NCBI GenBank assembly: GCA_035575515.1
Contig: DATLXU010000147.1
Location: forward strand, 1 to 64,000
Reading direction: 5' to 3'
Source: DATLXU01 sp035575515
GTDB lineage: Bacteria; Acidobacteriota; Blastocatellia; UBA7656
DNA length: 64,000 nt
Shown here: positions 53,345-61,252 of the stretch, in pieces
How positions within the stretch are numbered: position 1 is the first letter of the stretch
Layout: every line of letters starts with the position of its first letter
Translations under genes and position numbers: made by a program
Notes under the pieces: generated by a model
Seen by the model: only the letters and a program-made list of their open reading frames with translations
Told to the model about the DNA's origin: nothing
Databases searched by the model: none

Positions 53345-54469
53345 ATGAGCGACATGGTCGCGCAAATCAAAGCGGCGGCGCGCGAGCTTGGCTTCGACGT
53401 TGCAGCAATCACTTCGGTCGAGCCGTTTGCGCGCGACGACGAAGCGTTCAGCGAGTGGCGCGATGCGGGATTCGCCGCCGGAATGGATTACATGACTCGT
53501 CGGACAAACCTGCACGCCTACCCTAGGACACTTGTGCCTGCGGCTCAATCGCTCATCACGCTTGCGGTGAACTATTACGCCAGCGCGCCCGCCTTTCAGC
53601 ACGAGCAACGCTACGGGCGCGTGGCCCGCTATGCGTGGGGCCGTGATTATCACGATGTCGTCAAGCCGCGTCTCATCATGCTTGCCAGTGAAATAGAAAA
53701 ACTCGCTGGCCGCAAATTGCATGCGCGATGCTTCGTTGACGCAGTGCCGCTGCTTGAGCGAGCCGCAGCCGCGCGCGCCGGTATCGGTTTTTTCGGAAAG
53801 AACACCAACCTGCTTCAGCCTCAGCGCGGCTCGTGGTTTTTTCTCTCAGAGATACTTGTTGACCTTGAGCTTCCGGCGGATGACCGCGAAGTGAAAGTTA
53901 GTTGCGGGACTTGCCATCGCTGTCTGGATGCTTGCCCGACAGATGCTTTCGCCGACGCTTATAAACTCGATTCGCGCCGCTGCATCTCTTACCTCACGAT
54001 TGAAAACAAGGGAGAGATTCCGCGCGAGCTTCGCGCGCAGGTTGGCGAATGGATATTTGGCTGCGATGTCTGCCAGGAGGTCTGCCCATTCAATCGCTTC
54101 GCGTCGGATACCAGGTGGAAAGAGTTGATGCCCGAAGCTGGCGTTGGCCCTCGCCTCGATTTAATTGAAGTCCTCTCAATCAGAACGGACGAAGAGTTTC
54201 GTGTGCGCTTCAAAGGCACGCCGCTCGCTCGCCCCAAGCGTCGCGGAATGCTGCGCAATGCGGCTGTCGTCGCGGCAAACATCGGCTGCGCAGATGCTGT
54301 GCCTGCTTTGATTAATTGCATCGAGAATGATCCTGAGCCGCTCATTCGCTCGCACGCGTTGTGGGCCGTCGCGCAGCTTGATTCAAAGCGGGCCGCGCCT
54401 TTGATCGAACGGGCATTAGGCGACATGGATCCGCTCGTGCGCGAAGAAGCTCAGTCGCTCAAGGCTTGA
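53345..54469 (+). CDS. queG: Epoxyqueuosine reductase
   Basis: 374 residues. Performs the last step of queuosine synthesis in tRNA, a cobalamin-dependent reduction. Landmarks: AGFAAGMDYM, VNYYASAPAFQHEQRYGRVARYAWGRDYH, LERAAAARAGIGFFGKN, and two 4Fe-4S motifs: CGTCHRCLDACPTDAF and CDVCQEVCPFN. C-terminal HEAT repeats (AVPALINCIENDPEPLIRSH) are normal for the long form of the enzyme. The gene stands alone and diverges from the phosphatase. Confidence 0.94.
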   Translation: MSDMVAQIKAAARELGFDVAAITSVEPFARDDEAFSEWRDAGFAAGMDYMTRRTNLHAYPRTLVPAAQSLITLAVNYYASAPAFQHEQRYGRVARYAWGRDYHDVVKPRLIMLASEIEKLAGRKLHARCFVDAVPLLERAAAARAGIGFFGKNTNLLQPQRGSWFFLSEILVDLELPADDREVKVSCGTCHRCLDACPTDAFADAYKLDSRRCISYLTIENKGEIPRELRAQVGEWIFGCDVCQEVCPFNRFASDTRWKELMPEAGVGPRLDLIEVLSIRTDEEFRVRFKGTPLARPKRRGMLRNAAVVAANIGCADAVPALINCIENDPEPLIRSHALWAVAQLDSKRAAPLIERALGDMDPLVREEAQSLKA

Positions 54470-54534
54470 GCTTCGATCAAACTCAGTAGAGGCATAGTAT
54501 GCGTCGTCGCTATATGACAGAATGGAGTCGTGAA

Positions 54535-54975
54535 ATGAAAAGGAAATGGCATTGGGCCTTAACCATAATGATCTGTGCAGGAATGGGCATAGCAGTGAAG
54601 GCTTACATGATTGAATCGCCCGCCGAGTCAGAGCCGCGCGCCGCTCAGGACGTAGTAACTTTAGATCGTCGCATCAGCTCGCTTGAGCAGCGGCTCTATT
54701 TGATTGAATCGAATATCAGCAGGCTCGAACAGCAGATGCTCCTTTCGCGATCAGCTCCGACTCAATCCGTGCGCGACCCTGAAATCACTTTACTGCGAAG
54801 CGAAGTAGAGGCATTGAAGGCTCGCGCGCGTGAGCTTGAATGCGGGCTTGTCCATCTTGACGAGCGCACGTTGTCTGCGAGCGCAAAAGAAGCGCGAAGG
54901 CGCGCGGGCGTACAATCAAAGGACCCGTGTCGGCTCAATTCGGATGCGCCAGTTCAACTTTCAACGCGTCCATGA
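54535..54975 (+). CDS. Coiled-coil membrane protein of unknown function
   Basis: 146 residues from ATG 54535 with GGAG seven nt upstream. An N-terminal helix (WHWALTIMICAGMGIAVKAY) is followed by heptad-rich coil (LDRRISSLEQRLYLIESNISRLEQQM) and a second coil (LRSEVEALKARARELECGL). The C-terminal tail is Ser/Pro-rich. It may be a small periplasmic or cytoplasmic coiled-coil anchor. I do not recognise a family. Confidence 0.6.
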   Translation: MKRKWHWALTIMICAGMGIAVKAYMIESPAESEPRAAQDVVTLDRRISSLEQRLYLIESNISRLEQQMLLSRSAPTQSVRDPEITLLRSEVEALKARARELECGLVHLDERTLSASAKEARRRAGVQSKDPCRLNSDAPVQLSTRP

Positions 54976-55302
54976 GCCTGCTTTCATGCGCTCGATGAGT
55001 CGGGTATTCTATAAACCGATCTTGTGACCTTGCAGCGCGGCTCAAGCATCGCTGAACCCTTTTTGCATATCGGAATAATGCAGGGGTGCGAGCCGATACG
55101 ACACCGCCGTTATCTGTCGAACAAGAATCGCTTCAAAACAATCAAGAACAATCTCAACCAAAAGAAAAGCGGCTGCCGACGACGTTGCGTGATTGTAGAG
55201 GCTCACTCTAGCTCAGGATGAGCTGATATAAATTTTTTGCTCGGCGCTAACCTTTTGAGGCCACCGTGTCTCTATAATCCATGAAGGCAGTTTGGAGCGC
55301 GA
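54976..55302. other. 327-bp region without recognisable genes
   Basis: No RNA gene, repeat or convincing coding sequence was seen. A TATAAT box lies at 55273-55278, 25 bp before the ECF sigma gene, with no clear -35 partner; an ECF-type pair (AACC near 55249 and GTGTC near 55266) is equally possible and would allow self-regulation. Confidence 0.35.
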
Positions 55303-55893
55303 ATGGCGAAAGTTCTGGCAGAGCCTCCCGACGAAGTGCTAGTGGTCGCGGCAATTCTTGGCGACCTCGACGCATTCGGCGAGCTTGCGTCGCGTTATCG
55401 CGCGGCTGTCGTGCGCGCGGCTCAAGGAATAGTCGGGCGCGAAGACGCAGAAGACGTTGCGCAGGACGCGCTGCTGCTTGCGTTCAAGGCTCTGCCTTCG
55501 ATTGAAGAGCCGTCGCGGTTCGCCGCGTGGCTGCAGGCGATCACGCGCAATCGCGCTCTTAGATTTAGCAAGCGCGAGCGCAAACACGATTCCGGGCGGG
55601 TCGAGCTTGATGAATTCCTGGTTGAGCAGATTTGCGCGCTCGCACAACCGCTCGTTGGGGAAAGCGGCGCGGATGAAGAGTTGGAACTTGCGCTTGAAAA
55701 TTTGCCTGCGGATTATGCGCTCGTTTTGCGATTGCGGTTTTTCGACGAGATGCCGCTCAAGCGCATCGCGGCGTTTTTGGGCGCGCCCGTTTCAACTGTG
55801 AAGTGGAGAGTGCATCGCGGCAAGCAGCTTTTGCGCGAACAGATTGAACTTTTAAGAAATCGAGGTGAGAAATGGAAAGAGATAGAGAGATAA
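55303..55893 (+). CDS. ECF-type RNA polymerase sigma factor
   Basis: 196 residues, ATG 55303 with GGAG upstream. Region 2: DAFGELASRYRAAVVRAAQGIVGREDAEDVAQDALLLAFKALPSI. Region 4: LALENLPADYALVLRLRFFDEMPLKRIAAFLGAPVSTVKWRVHRGKQLLREQI, a typical DNA-binding helix-turn-helix. No anti-sigma gene with a zinc or membrane motif is present. Instead the next gene overlaps by 22 nt and encodes a small soluble protein with a paralogue next to it, which may have that role. Confidence 0.92.
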   Translation: MAKVLAEPPDEVLVVAAILGDLDAFGELASRYRAAVVRAAQGIVGREDAEDVAQDALLLAFKALPSIEEPSRFAAWLQAITRNRALRFSKRERKHDSGRVELDEFLVEQICALAQPLVGESGADEELELALENLPADYALVLRLRFFDEMPLKRIAAFLGAPVSTVKWRVHRGKQLLREQIELLRNRGEKWKEIER

Positions 55894-56216
55894 CGAAACT
55901 CGTAAACGTGCTTCATCGCATTGGGCGAGCCACAAGCTATGCCGCGTGGGCAAACGCTGCGCCAGATGCCTCGGCGTTTTGCGTGAAGCAATACAATCGT
56001 GTGCTTGCGCGGCTAAGCGAGCTTGAGCCTGCGGTCGCGCAACTCTTCACGCCGCTTCCTGAAGCAGCAGCCCCAGAAGTTGTGAGGCTCGCCGCGCACG
56101 AGCTTGCGGCCTACTTTGAAGACGAATCAGCAAGCAGGGGGCGTCATCGCGCGTGGCAGTGCGGGGGCCGAAGAGTTTGGGTTGGCGTGGCTCCGTTCGG
56201 CGGACATTGCTGGTGA
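55872..56216 (+). CDS. Small protein A of a tandem pair, C-terminus probably frameshifted
   Basis: 114 residues overlapping the sigma gene end by 22 nt. It shares with its neighbour the pattern MER(D/E)xEIxKLVNVLxR, FCVxQYNRVLxRLxE and LAAY(F/Y)EDE. After residue 88 similarity stops in this frame, but the +1 frame reads SAGAEEFGLAWLRSADIAG, aligned with FDAEGFKDFWQKSAREIED of the second protein. A one-base slip in one of two G5 runs (56136-56140, 56163-56167) would explain it. Family unknown. Context suggests a regulator of the sigma factor (inference). Confidence 0.65.
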   Translation: MERDREITKLVNVLHRIGRATSYAAWANAAPDASAFCVKQYNRVLARLSELEPAVAQLFTPLPEAAAPEVVRLAAHELAAYFEDESASRGRHRAWQCGGRRVWVGVAPFGGHCW

Positions 56217-56224
56217 GGTGAATT

Positions 56225-56695
56225 ATGGAAAGAGAAAAAGAGATAGCGAAACTGGTGAACGTGCTGCGGCGAACTTCGCGCATGGCGTTGCAGTCGGAAT
56301 GGACTGGCGGAAGCTCGGACGCCGCGCGCTTCTGCGTCGAGCAATACAACCGCGTGCTTACGCGACTCAAAGAGATTGATCCGACGGTGGGTGCGGTCTT
56401 CGACCCGCTCTCGGCTGACAGCTCGCTGACGGTAGCGGCGATGGCTTGTCGGCAGCTTGCGGCTTATTACGAAGACGAGGTTGGCGGACGCGCTCGACAC
56501 GGTTATGGCTTTGCGTTCGATGCCGAAGGGTTCAAGGATTTCTGGCAGAAGTCGGCGCGCGAGATTGAAGACTTCGGCGAGTTCATTCGCGAAAGCATCG
56601 AAGAGTGGGTGCGCCAGCGCAAAGGCGCAAAGCCATCCGAAGGCGAGGGGCGAACGACTGAACCTGTTGAGCCGAAGGAGACGAAGCCGCAATAA
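56225..56695 (+). CDS. Small protein B of a tandem pair, downstream of ECF sigma
   Basis: 156 residues, ATG 56225 after GGTGAGGTGAATT. Its first 90 residues are clearly homologous to protein A, giving a tandem duplication. The C-terminal part is a highly charged amphipathic helix (GFKDFWQKSAREIEDFGEF, then IRESIEEWVRQRKGAKPSE), suited to protein contacts. No membrane helix or known domain. Its coupling to the sigma gene through A suggests one regulatory unit; not proven. Confidence 0.75.
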   Translation: MEREKEIAKLVNVLRRTSRMALQSEWTGGSSDAARFCVEQYNRVLTRLKEIDPTVGAVFDPLSADSSLTVAAMACRQLAAYYEDEVGGRARHGYGFAFDAEGFKDFWQKSAREIEDFGEFIRESIEEWVRQRKGAKPSEGEGRTTEPVEPKETKPQ

Positions 56696-56696
56696 A

Positions 56697-56789
56697 GTCC
56701 GAAGTCCGGCGGAGTCCGAAGTCTGAAGTCGCGCATTATATTTAACCCTGTCTCAAGCTGCGGCTTGCAGTCGACTTCGGGCTTCGGAC
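56697..56789. repeat. GTCCGAA heptamer repeats, inverted pair
   Basis: GTCCGAA-type units at 56697-56730 face GACTTCGGGCTTCGGAC at 56773-56789, forming a possible hairpin after the sigma-factor operon. The unit is the same as in the AttH-like gene (34329). Confidence 0.65.
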
Positions 56790-56911
56790 GTGAATCATTG
56801 GAAAATCTTACACGCCTCGCCTGTAACTTTTACTTTTGAAAGCGCTGCATCTATCACCATTAATCCACGCGTTTTCTTATTTCATAGTAATTTAACGAAC
56901 TGGCCCCTGGC

Positions 56912-56926
56912 GGCATAACGATTGCA
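56912..56926 (+). promoter_or_regulatory. Possible sigma-54 promoter upstream of the Pal-like gene
   Basis: GGCATAACGATTGCA has GG and GC exactly 10 nt apart and a full TTGCA, but CGGCAT replaces TGGCAC. Predicted start near 56937, giving a 138-nt leader. Confidence 0.4.
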
Positions 56927-56936
56927 CAAGCACGAT

Positions 56937-57074
56937 TGGGGCAGAGATACGGGATGAGTAGTTTCCGGTCTCTTATTGCGGTTACTGTGGTGAGGACGGT
57001 AACCACAAACGGGGGGGCGATGCGGGCGCAATCTGCATCGCCCTTTATTCTAAACAAGGTGGGAGTATCAGATT
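56937..57074 (+). ncRNA. Structured leader of the Pal-like gene
   Basis: The leader contains two stems: GGTTAC (56980-56985) with GTAACC (56999-57004), and GGGCGATGC (57015-57023) with GCATCGCCC (57035-57043) followed by TTTATT, terminator-like. They could form an attenuator or release a short RNA of about 110 nt. I do not recognise a known riboswitch class. Confidence 0.4.
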
Positions 57075-57794
57075 ATGAAAACAAGACTCGTAGTTTTATT
57101 AGCTCTGAGCACAATCGTAGTATTGACTTCAATCGGATGCGCCACGAAGAAGTACGCGCGCAATCGCATCAACGAGCGAGTCGCGCCGCTTGAGGCGCGC
57201 ACGGGCGAGCTTGAAGAGACTTCGCGCCGCAACTCGCAGGACATTGGCCGACTGGGAACAGACCTGAATGACGTGCGCGGGCGCGCTGATCGCGCGCAGT
57301 CGCAGGCCGACACGGCTCTTTCACGCGCCGATGAAGCCAACACGCGCGCCGGTTCTGTTGAGCAGAACGTCAACGACCTCAGAACCAACCTCGACAAGTA
57401 CACGGTTCAAAACACGGCGACCGTCAATTTCAAATTTGACAGCTATCAACTGACCCCTGAAGCAAAAGCCGCGCTCGATCAACTGGCGGCGCAGATTAAG
57501 GACCGCGAAAACTTCATCCTTGAGATTGAAGGATTCGCCGACGCCACAGGCACGGATGCTTACAACAACCAACTCACGCAGAAGCGCGCCGACGCCGTGC
57601 GCCGCTACCTTGCCGAGCAGCACAACATCCCCTTGTTCAGAATGCACATTCTGGGATTCGGCGAGGTTCGTCCCGTTGCCGAAAACACTACGCGGGCGGG
57701 TCGCGCTCAGAATCGCCGCGTAGAGATTCGCTTGCTGACCCGCAGCGTAAGCGGCGGCGCAACTACGCAAACTTCGACAGGAGCACAGCACTAG
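57075..57794 (+). CDS. Pal-like OmpA-domain lipoprotein
   Basis: 239 residues. Lipoprotein signal MKTRLVVLLALSTIVVLTSIGC (lipobox, Cys22) with mature CATKKYARNRINERVAPLEA. A coiled or Lpp-like region (about residues 40-100) repeats DxxxRADRAQSQADTALSRAD. The C-terminal OmpA domain binds peptidoglycan: VNFKFDSYQLTPEAKAALDQLA, IEGFADATGTDAYNNQLTQKRADAVRRYL and NRRVEIRL, with the Asp and Arg that contact diaminopimelate. It anchors the outer membrane to the wall. It follows a possible sigma-54 promoter and a structured leader. Confidence 0.93.
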   Translation: MKTRLVVLLALSTIVVLTSIGCATKKYARNRINERVAPLEARTGELEETSRRNSQDIGRLGTDLNDVRGRADRAQSQADTALSRADEANTRAGSVEQNVNDLRTNLDKYTVQNTATVNFKFDSYQLTPEAKAALDQLAAQIKDRENFILEIEGFADATGTDAYNNQLTQKRADAVRRYLAEQHNIPLFRMHILGFGEVRPVAENTTRAGRAQNRRVEIRLLTRSVSGGATTQTSTGAQH

Positions 57795-57871
57795 CCCTCT
57801 AACTGATCGCAACTGCCGGAACCATAGCTAGAACCATCAACCCTCGATCACTGAATAGCCTCCGAAATAAG

Positions 57872-57898
57872 GGCGGACTTAACGGGTCCGCCTTTTTT
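57872..57898 (+). terminator. Rho-independent terminator
   Basis: GGCGGAC-TTAACGG-GTCCGCC followed by TTTTTT, 78 bp after the Pal-like gene stop. Confidence 0.9.
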
Positions 57899-57944
57899 AT
57901 TGCTCGTTGACGCTTGATTGAGTAAAGAGTCAGAATTAAGCGGC

Positions 57945-58415
57945 ATGAAAAAACAATATTGCTACGAGCATCCGCGCCCGGCTGTTACAGTTGACATAGT
58001 TCTCTTTTATCGCGGCGAACGTGGCGTGGAAGTTCTGCTCATCAAGCGTGGGCGGGAGCCGTTCAAAGGCCGCTGGGCTTTCCCGGGCGGATTCGTTGGC
58101 GCAGACGAATCTCTGGAAGCGGCAGCCGCGCGCGAGTTGAAAGAAGAGACCGGCCTTGAAGGAATTGCTCTCAAACAGATCGGCGCGTTTGGCGACCCCG
58201 GACGCGACCCGCGCGGTCACACCGTCAGCGTAGCATTTGCCGCCGTGCTCGATAGCCGCAACGAAGCCGCAGCCGCAGACGATGCTGAAGACGCGCAGTG
58301 GCATTGCGTCGCGCGCCCTCCGCGACTCGCGTTCGATCACAAGAAGATTCTTCGCGTCGCGCTTGAACAGGTCTTTGGCGATAATCAACTTTCTTCATCC
58401 AAACGCAAGAAGTGA
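57945..58415 (+). CDS. Nudix hydrolase
   Basis: 156 residues from ATG 57945 (a TTG 27 nt earlier is an alternative). It has the Nudix box GGFVGADESLEAAAARELKEETGLEG (canonical GX5EX7REUXEEXGU), preceded by VLLIKRGREPFKGRWAFPGG. The N-terminal VTVDIVLFYRG pattern is seen in ADP-ribose and related pyrophosphatases, and in NrtR-like proteins, but no winged helix is present. The substrate is uncertain. It is three bases upstream of trmL. Confidence 0.9.
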   Translation: MKKQYCYEHPRPAVTVDIVLFYRGERGVEVLLIKRGREPFKGRWAFPGGFVGADESLEAAAARELKEETGLEGIALKQIGAFGDPGRDPRGHTVSVAFAAVLDSRNEAAAADDAEDAQWHCVARPPRLAFDHKKILRVALEQVFGDNQLSSSKRKK

Positions 58416-58418
58416 TTT

Positions 58419-58940
58419 GTGAGCGACGCAATCAATAAATCAACTCGCATCGAGAGCGCATCAGGGCTTCACGTTGCGTTAATCGAGCCTGAGATTCCGC
58501 CCAACACCGGAAATATTGCTCGGCTGTGCGCGGCTACTTTCACGCCGTTGCACCTTGTCGGCAAGCTTGGATTCCGGACCGACGACAAAGCGGTGCGGCG
58601 CGCGGGGCTCGATTACTGGAGCGAAGTCGAGATTCATTATCACCTCAACGTTGAAGCTCTCTATGCGGCATTGCCTCAGTGCCGCTTTCTTTATTTCACG
58701 ACCAAAGCCGAGCGAGCTTACACGGATTTCAAATACGCGCCGAATGATTGCCTGGTGTTCGGACGAGAGACTCGCGGATTGCCGGAAGAATTGCTTCGCG
58801 CGAACTGGGAGCGGTGCTTAACAATTCCGATGCCGAATAAGCGTGTGCGCTCGCTCAACCTCGCAACGTCGGCAGGCATAGTTTTGTATGAAGCTCTGCG
58901 GCAGGTCGGGTTTGTTAAAAAGATGGATTTGTTTGGTTAA
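58419..58940 (+). CDS. trmL: tRNA (cytidine/uridine-34 2'-O)-methyltransferase
   Basis: 173 residues from GTG 58419. SPOUT-fold enzyme that methylates the wobble base of tRNA-Leu. Motifs: HVALIEPEIPPNTGNIARLC at the start, LVFGRETRGLPEEL, and the knotted SAM site IPMPNKRVRSLNLATSAGIVLYEALRQ. The length fits TrmL/YibK. It is likely co-transcribed with the Nudix gene (three bases between them). Confidence 0.93.
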   Translation: MSDAINKSTRIESASGLHVALIEPEIPPNTGNIARLCAATFTPLHLVGKLGFRTDDKAVRRAGLDYWSEVEIHYHLNVEALYAALPQCRFLYFTTKAERAYTDFKYAPNDCLVFGRETRGLPEELLRANWERCLTIPMPNKRVRSLNLATSAGIVLYEALRQVGFVKKMDLFG

Positions 58941-58950
58941 GAATTCACCG

Positions 58951-59025
58951 CAGAGACGCAGAGCGCACAGAGGATGCACAGAGATTATTCCTGTGCGCCC
59001 CCCTTTTGTGCGCTCTGCGTCTCTG
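58951..59025. repeat. Palindromic intergenic element (CGCAGAG type)
   Basis: CAGAGACGCAGAGCGCACAG (58951-58970) and its complement at 59006-59025 (one mismatch) form a stem of about 20 bp between trmL and the convergent lipocalin-like gene. Confidence 0.6.
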
Positions 59026-59059
59026 AATAGTCTCTGACCCTCGCCGCCTCAAAAACACT

Positions 59060-59464
59060 CTAGCTTATTCGCTCCCAGACGACGCGGCGGTTCTCTGTTG
59101 GTATTAATATCAACCGATTGCCCGAAAGCTCGAATCGCCGCTTGAGGTTCTTGCCTACGCTGTTCGGTAGCAGGTGGCCTTCCACGCGATGAATGACGGT
59201 ACACTCCTGTTCGTCGACTTCGTAAGAGCCAAAAAAGGCCGTGAATCCTTCGACTGCGCACTTCAATTCATCCGGCGCAACTTCATTCAAATCATTTGAT
59301 GATAACTGCTCACGATCACGCCGCATTATCTGCACAGACATTCTTCCGCTCGCGTCATAGACAAGCAAGCCCGCAGGCCGCTCGCCATACGGGTGAATGG
59401 TTTCGCCATTCGCTTCCCGCTCTTCAAACGAAACGAGCCGCCACGCGCCTACGAGTTCTTTCAT
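59060..59464 (-). CDS. Lipocalin-like domain protein
   Basis: 134 residues from ATG 59464 (MKELVGAWRLVSFEE; an ATG two codons earlier is possible). The opening LVGAWRLVSFEEREANGE and YDASGRMSVQIM match the lipocalin-like family PF13924. The rest is alternating beta-strands with YEVDEQECTVIHRVEGHLLPN. A small beta-barrel that may bind a hydrophobic ligand. It follows the Gfo/Idh/MocA gene by six bases. Confidence 0.82.
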   Translation of the reverse strand: MKELVGAWRLVSFEEREANGETIHPYGERPAGLLVYDASGRMSVQIMRRDREQLSSNDLNEVAPDELKCAVEGFTAFFGSYEVDEQECTVIHRVEGHLLPNSVGKNLKRRFELSGNRLILIPTENRRVVWERIS

Positions 59465-59470
59465 GCGCAA

Positions 59471-60484
59471 TCAAGCCTCGCTTGCAACCGTCTCCCACTT
59501 TCCAGACCGAGCCGCGCGAAAGACAGCTTCAATCACTGCCATATTCTTTATCGAGTCTTCGAGCGGCACAGCAACCTCCGTGTCTTCACGAACCGCCTTC
59601 GAAAACAGGTCGCCTTGAATCGTGTATTGATTCACAGGCTCGAATTCGATTGTTTCAACGCTGCCGAACAAGTCCATACTGTCATCAACGAAAATCCGAC
59701 TGCGACGATCCGATGGCGCGTTGAACGGCACTTCGATCTCGATGCGTCCGCGCTCGCCGATAATCTGCACGCGCTGGTGAGGCGCAACGCGCGTGCTGCA
59801 AGTGAAAATCGTCTGCCCCGACGGGAAATCCAAAATCGCTGACGTGAGAATATCAACTCCCGATTGCGCGTCGCGCTCAACGAGTCCCGCGACTCTTCGC
59901 GGCTCTCCTTCAAATATGAATCGCGCAGTGTTGATCAGATAACAGCCGATGTCCATCAAGCCGCCGCCGCCGTACTCGACCACGTTGCGTATGTTCGCTA
60001 CGTCGTCGTTGTAATAACTGAAGTAGCCCGCAATCGAACGCACGCGCTCGATTCTCCCCGCTCGCACAAGCTCGCGCGCCGCAACCCACTGCGGATGAGT
60101 GCGCACCATAAACGCTTCTTCAATCTTCACGCCCGCGCGATTGCGCGCTTCCAGAATTTCACGCGCTTCGGCAACGTTCAAACTTATCGGCTTTTCGCAA
60201 AGGACATGCTTTCCGGCTTCTGCGGCCTTGATAGTCCACGGCGCGTGAAGATGATTCGGCAGCGGATTATAAATGGCTTCGATCTCGGAATCTGCAATCA
60301 GTTCTTCGTAAGAGCCATAAGCTTTGCTGATCCCAAGTTGGCGCGCAGCTCTTTCAGCCTTTTGCAAATCGCGCGACGCTATGGCTACGACTTCACACCA
60401 TTCGCTCTGCTGCATTGCGGGGATGACTCTTCGCACAGCGATGCCCGCCACGCCGAGCACTCCCCATTTAACTTTCTTGTTCAT
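59471..60484 (-). CDS. Gfo/Idh/MocA-family NAD(P)-dependent oxidoreductase
   Basis: 337 residues. N-terminal Rossmann fold (WGVLGVAGIAVRRVIPAM), YNPLPNHLHAPWTIKAAEAGKHVLCEKPISLN with the catalytic EKP Lys, then the C-terminal alpha/beta domain: GGGGLMDIGCYLINTARFIF with the conserved Asp-x-x-x-Tyr/His site. It acts on a sugar, polyol or similar substrate. It lies three bases after the sirtuin stop, so both may be one transcript. Confidence 0.93.
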   Translation of the reverse strand: MNKKVKWGVLGVAGIAVRRVIPAMQQSEWCEVVAIASRDLQKAERAARQLGISKAYGSYEELIADSEIEAIYNPLPNHLHAPWTIKAAEAGKHVLCEKPISLNVAEAREILEARNRAGVKIEEAFMVRTHPQWVAARELVRAGRIERVRSIAGYFSYYNDDVANIRNVVEYGGGGLMDIGCYLINTARFIFEGEPRRVAGLVERDAQSGVDILTSAILDFPSGQTIFTCSTRVAPHQRVQIIGERGRIEIEVPFNAPSDRRSRIFVDDSMDLFGSVETIEFEPVNQYTIQGDLFSKAVREDTEVAVPLEDSIKNMAVIEAVFRAARSGKWETVASEA

Positions 60485-60487
60485 CTT

Positions 60488-61240
60488 CTATTCAACGCCT
60501 GTGGCCGCGCCGAGCGTCTCGCCTATCTCGGCGTTGATGACCAGATCGGCCAGATAATCAAGCTCCGTCGGGTCGCGATTGATTATCACAAGCAGCGCGC
60601 CGCTGCGCTTTGCGACTACGGGAAATGACGCAGCAGGATAGACAACGAGCGACGAGCCGATGGCCAAGAACAGATCGCACGATGTGCTTTCGCGCTCGGC
60701 GCGTCGCATTGCCTCGATGGGCATCGGCTGGCCGAATGAAATCGTCGCCGATTTGATGAAGCCTCCGCAGCCGCACACGGGCGGCTCTTCGTTTACGCGG
60801 AACGCAGCGTAAATCTCATCAAGCTCATATCGCTTTGCGCAACTGAGGCACGCGGCGTAAGTGCCGTTGCCGTGCAACTCGATTATCCTTTCAGCCGGGA
60901 TGCCAGAACGTTCGTGCAACCCGTCAATGTTTTGTGTGATGACCGCGCTCGCTTTGCCCTGATTAATTAAGCGAGCCACGGCGCGATGGCCGCGATTAGG
61001 CTCGGCGCGCGAGAAGGCTTCATCAACGGCCATCTTTCGCCGCCACGTCTCGCGCCGCATCTCTTCAAAGGCGAGGAAGTCGCGGTACTCAATCGGCTGG
61101 TTCGTAGTCCAGAATCCGCCGGGGCTGCGAAAATCGGGGATGCCTGATTCAGTGCTGATGCCCGCGCCCGTAAAGACGACGGCGCGGCGGCTCGCTTCAA
61201 TCAGGTTCTTCAATCTTTCAATCTTCGTTTCGTCGGCCAT
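60488..61240 (-). CDS. cobB: NAD-dependent protein deacylase (sirtuin)
   Basis: 250 residues. Sir2 family motifs in order: VVFTGAGISTESGIPDFRSPGGFW (NAD binding), ITQNIDGLHERSG (NID), ELHGNGTYAACLSC (catalytic His and first zinc Cys pair), CGCGGFIKSATISFGQPMP (second Cys pair, second CxC variant) and FLAIGSSLVVYPA. It removes acetyl or longer acyl groups from Lys using NAD. It is upstream of the Gfo/Idh/MocA gene by three bases. Confidence 0.94.
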   Translation of the reverse strand: MADETKIERLKNLIEASRRAVVFTGAGISTESGIPDFRSPGGFWTTNQPIEYRDFLAFEEMRRETWRRKMAVDEAFSRAEPNRGHRAVARLINQGKASAVITQNIDGLHERSGIPAERIIELHGNGTYAACLSCAKRYELDEIYAAFRVNEEPPVCGCGGFIKSATISFGQPMPIEAMRRAERESTSCDLFLAIGSSLVVYPAASFPVVAKRSGALLVIINRDPTELDYLADLVINAEIGETLGAATGVE

Positions 61241-61252
61241 GAGCTTTTCGCA

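Noticed and set aside
54976..55302. Plus-strand frame near 55024 as a small gene
   Set aside because: It lacks a ribosome site, domain or conserved pattern and its composition is like non-coding sequence.
57015..57043. Known riboswitch in the Pal-like leader
   Set aside because: No conserved c-di-GMP, cobalamin, TPP or SAM core was recognised; the stems alone are not diagnostic.
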